Below, piece by piece: positions 4,806-5,474 of a stretch of 5,474 nucleotides of DNA. The DNA comes from an uncultured Clostridia bacterium (GTDB taxonomy: Bacteria > Bacillota > Clostridia > UBA1381). The stretch lies in contig CAKSFY010000134.1 of assembly GCA_934454035.1 (NCBI GenBank), positions 1 to 5,474 of the forward strand, written 5' to 3'. The first letter of the stretch is position 1. Each line of letters begins with the position of its first letter. The position numbers and the translations under genes were made by a program. Below the pieces are notes generated by a model that did no database searches, was not told the DNA's origin, and was given only the letters and a program-made list of their open reading frames with translations.

Positions 4806-5474
4806 TCAGAGTATGTTTTTCACCACGCGCTCAAAGTTTTTGTGCGTGATTTTGTCAATTTCCTCAGAAGAAAAACCGCCGCCTTCCAGTGCGTTTTCAA
4901 TATCTCTCATATTTTGAACGCCGCATATTCCCTCCGGCAAAACATCAACGCCGTCAAAATCACTGCCGAGACCGATAAAGTCAATGCCGCCGATTTTTTT
5001 AAAATGCTTTATATGTTCAATAATTGTGTCAATTGATGCCTTTTCGGAGTCGGACAAAAAGCTGCTGTAAAAATTCACACCGATGCAGCCGCCCGATTCG
5101 CATATTTTCAAAAACTGTTCATCCGTAAGATTTCTTTTATGAGAGCAAAGTGCCTTTGAGCAGGAGTGTGAAGCTATGAATGGCTTTTTTGCAATTTTGG
5201 AAAAATCCCAAAACGATTTTTCATTAAGGTGTGAAACGTCCGGAATAATTCCTTTTTGTTCAAAAACGGGAATAAGCTCATGCCCGAGCGGTGTAAGCCC
5301 GTTTTCAGAATCAACACCGCCGGCAAGCGCACTGTCAGGATTCCATGTGAGTGTTGCTATGCGGACGCCTTTCTTATAAATATAGTCTATATCCTCGGGT
5401 GATTTTATGAAATATGCACCTTCGAGGGACATAAAAGCAGCAATTTTCTTTTCATTCTGTGCGGCTTTCATATC
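4806..5474 (-). CDS. Membrane-dipeptidase-family (peptidase M19) metallopeptidase, N-terminus beyond the window
   Basis: M19 enzymes are zinc dipeptidases that hydrolyse dipeptides, often with a D-residue at the C-terminal side. The frame is open at base 5474 and ends at a TGA (4808-4806), giving 222 visible residues. Numbering from the window edge, the bridging metal ligand Glu18 lies in MSLEGA. Metal-site His82 is in PDVSHL and His103 in ASHSCS. The substrate-binding Arg is in HKRNLTD, and the catalytic-site block GLGSDFDG follows (168-175). A family of about 310-330 residues implies that roughly 90-100 N-terminal residues, with the HxD metal pair, lie outside. Many bacterial members have His before the IGLGSDFDG block; here it is Phe (GIDFIGLGS). 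No clear terminator separates it from the glycoside hydrolase promoter 32 bp downstream, so read-through is possible. Confidence 0.93.
   Translation of the reverse strand, partial: DMKAAQNEKKIAAFMSLEGAYFIKSPEDIDYIYKKGVRIATLTWNPDSALAGGVDSENGLTPLGHELIPVFEQKGIIPDVSHLNEKSFWDFSKIAKKPFIASHSCSKALCSHKRNLTDEQFLKICESGGCIGVNFYSSFLSDSEKASIDTIIEHIKHFKKIGGIDFIGLGSDFDGVDVLPEGICGVQNMRDIENALEGGGFSSEEIDKITHKNFERVVKNIL

Overview
This is an AT-rich window with strong GGAGG-type ribosome binding sites, near-consensus sigma-A promoters and GTG/TTG starts. It looks like a low-GC Firmicute, most likely an uncultured member of the Clostridia; that placement rests on codon and motif style and is an inference. The window holds five protein loci, all on the minus strand, and one tRNA gene on the plus strand. 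It reads as ordinary chromosomal housekeeping and metabolic DNA. I found no mobile element, CRISPR array, defence island or clearly new system.

Layout from left to right. (1) Positions 1-1254, minus strand: a nearly complete glycerol-1-phosphate dehydrogenase of the AraM/EgsA family, whose last few residues lie beyond the left edge. It has its own promoter (TTGACA, 17 bp, TATTAT) and a good ribosome binding site. (2) Positions 1255-1414: a regulatory gap with that promoter, an inverted repeat flanking the -35 box, and a 16-bp-stem terminator that closes the operon to its right. (3) Positions 1415-2160, minus strand: a DeoR-family regulator split in two by a one-base frame change at a run of eight A (coding strand), exactly on the slippery heptamer A AAA AAA. 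(4) Positions 2173-3123 (or 3162), minus strand: an RluA-family pseudouridine synthase with an S4 domain, 12 bp upstream of the regulator and probably co-transcribed with it. (5) Positions 3163-3326, plus strand: tRNA-Arg(ACG) with a perfect consensus promoter, encoded CCA and an intrinsic terminator. (6) Positions 3327-3429: a gene-free convergent spacer. (7) Positions 3430-4773, minus strand: a self-contained unit with consensus promoter, TTG-start GH63-like (alpha/alpha)6-barrel glycoside hydrolase and terminator. (8) Positions 4806-5474, minus strand: the C-terminal two thirds of an M19 membrane-dipeptidase-family metallopeptidase that runs off the right edge.

Functional links are limited. 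The regulator and the glycerol-1-phosphate dehydrogenase are adjacent, and DeoR proteins commonly control sugar or polyol phosphate metabolism, so local control is possible but unproven. The pseudouridine synthase and tRNA are translation functions. The glycoside hydrolase and the dipeptidase look like independent catabolic genes. The points most worth checking are the frameshifted DeoR gene and the possible operator at the dehydrogenase promoter.
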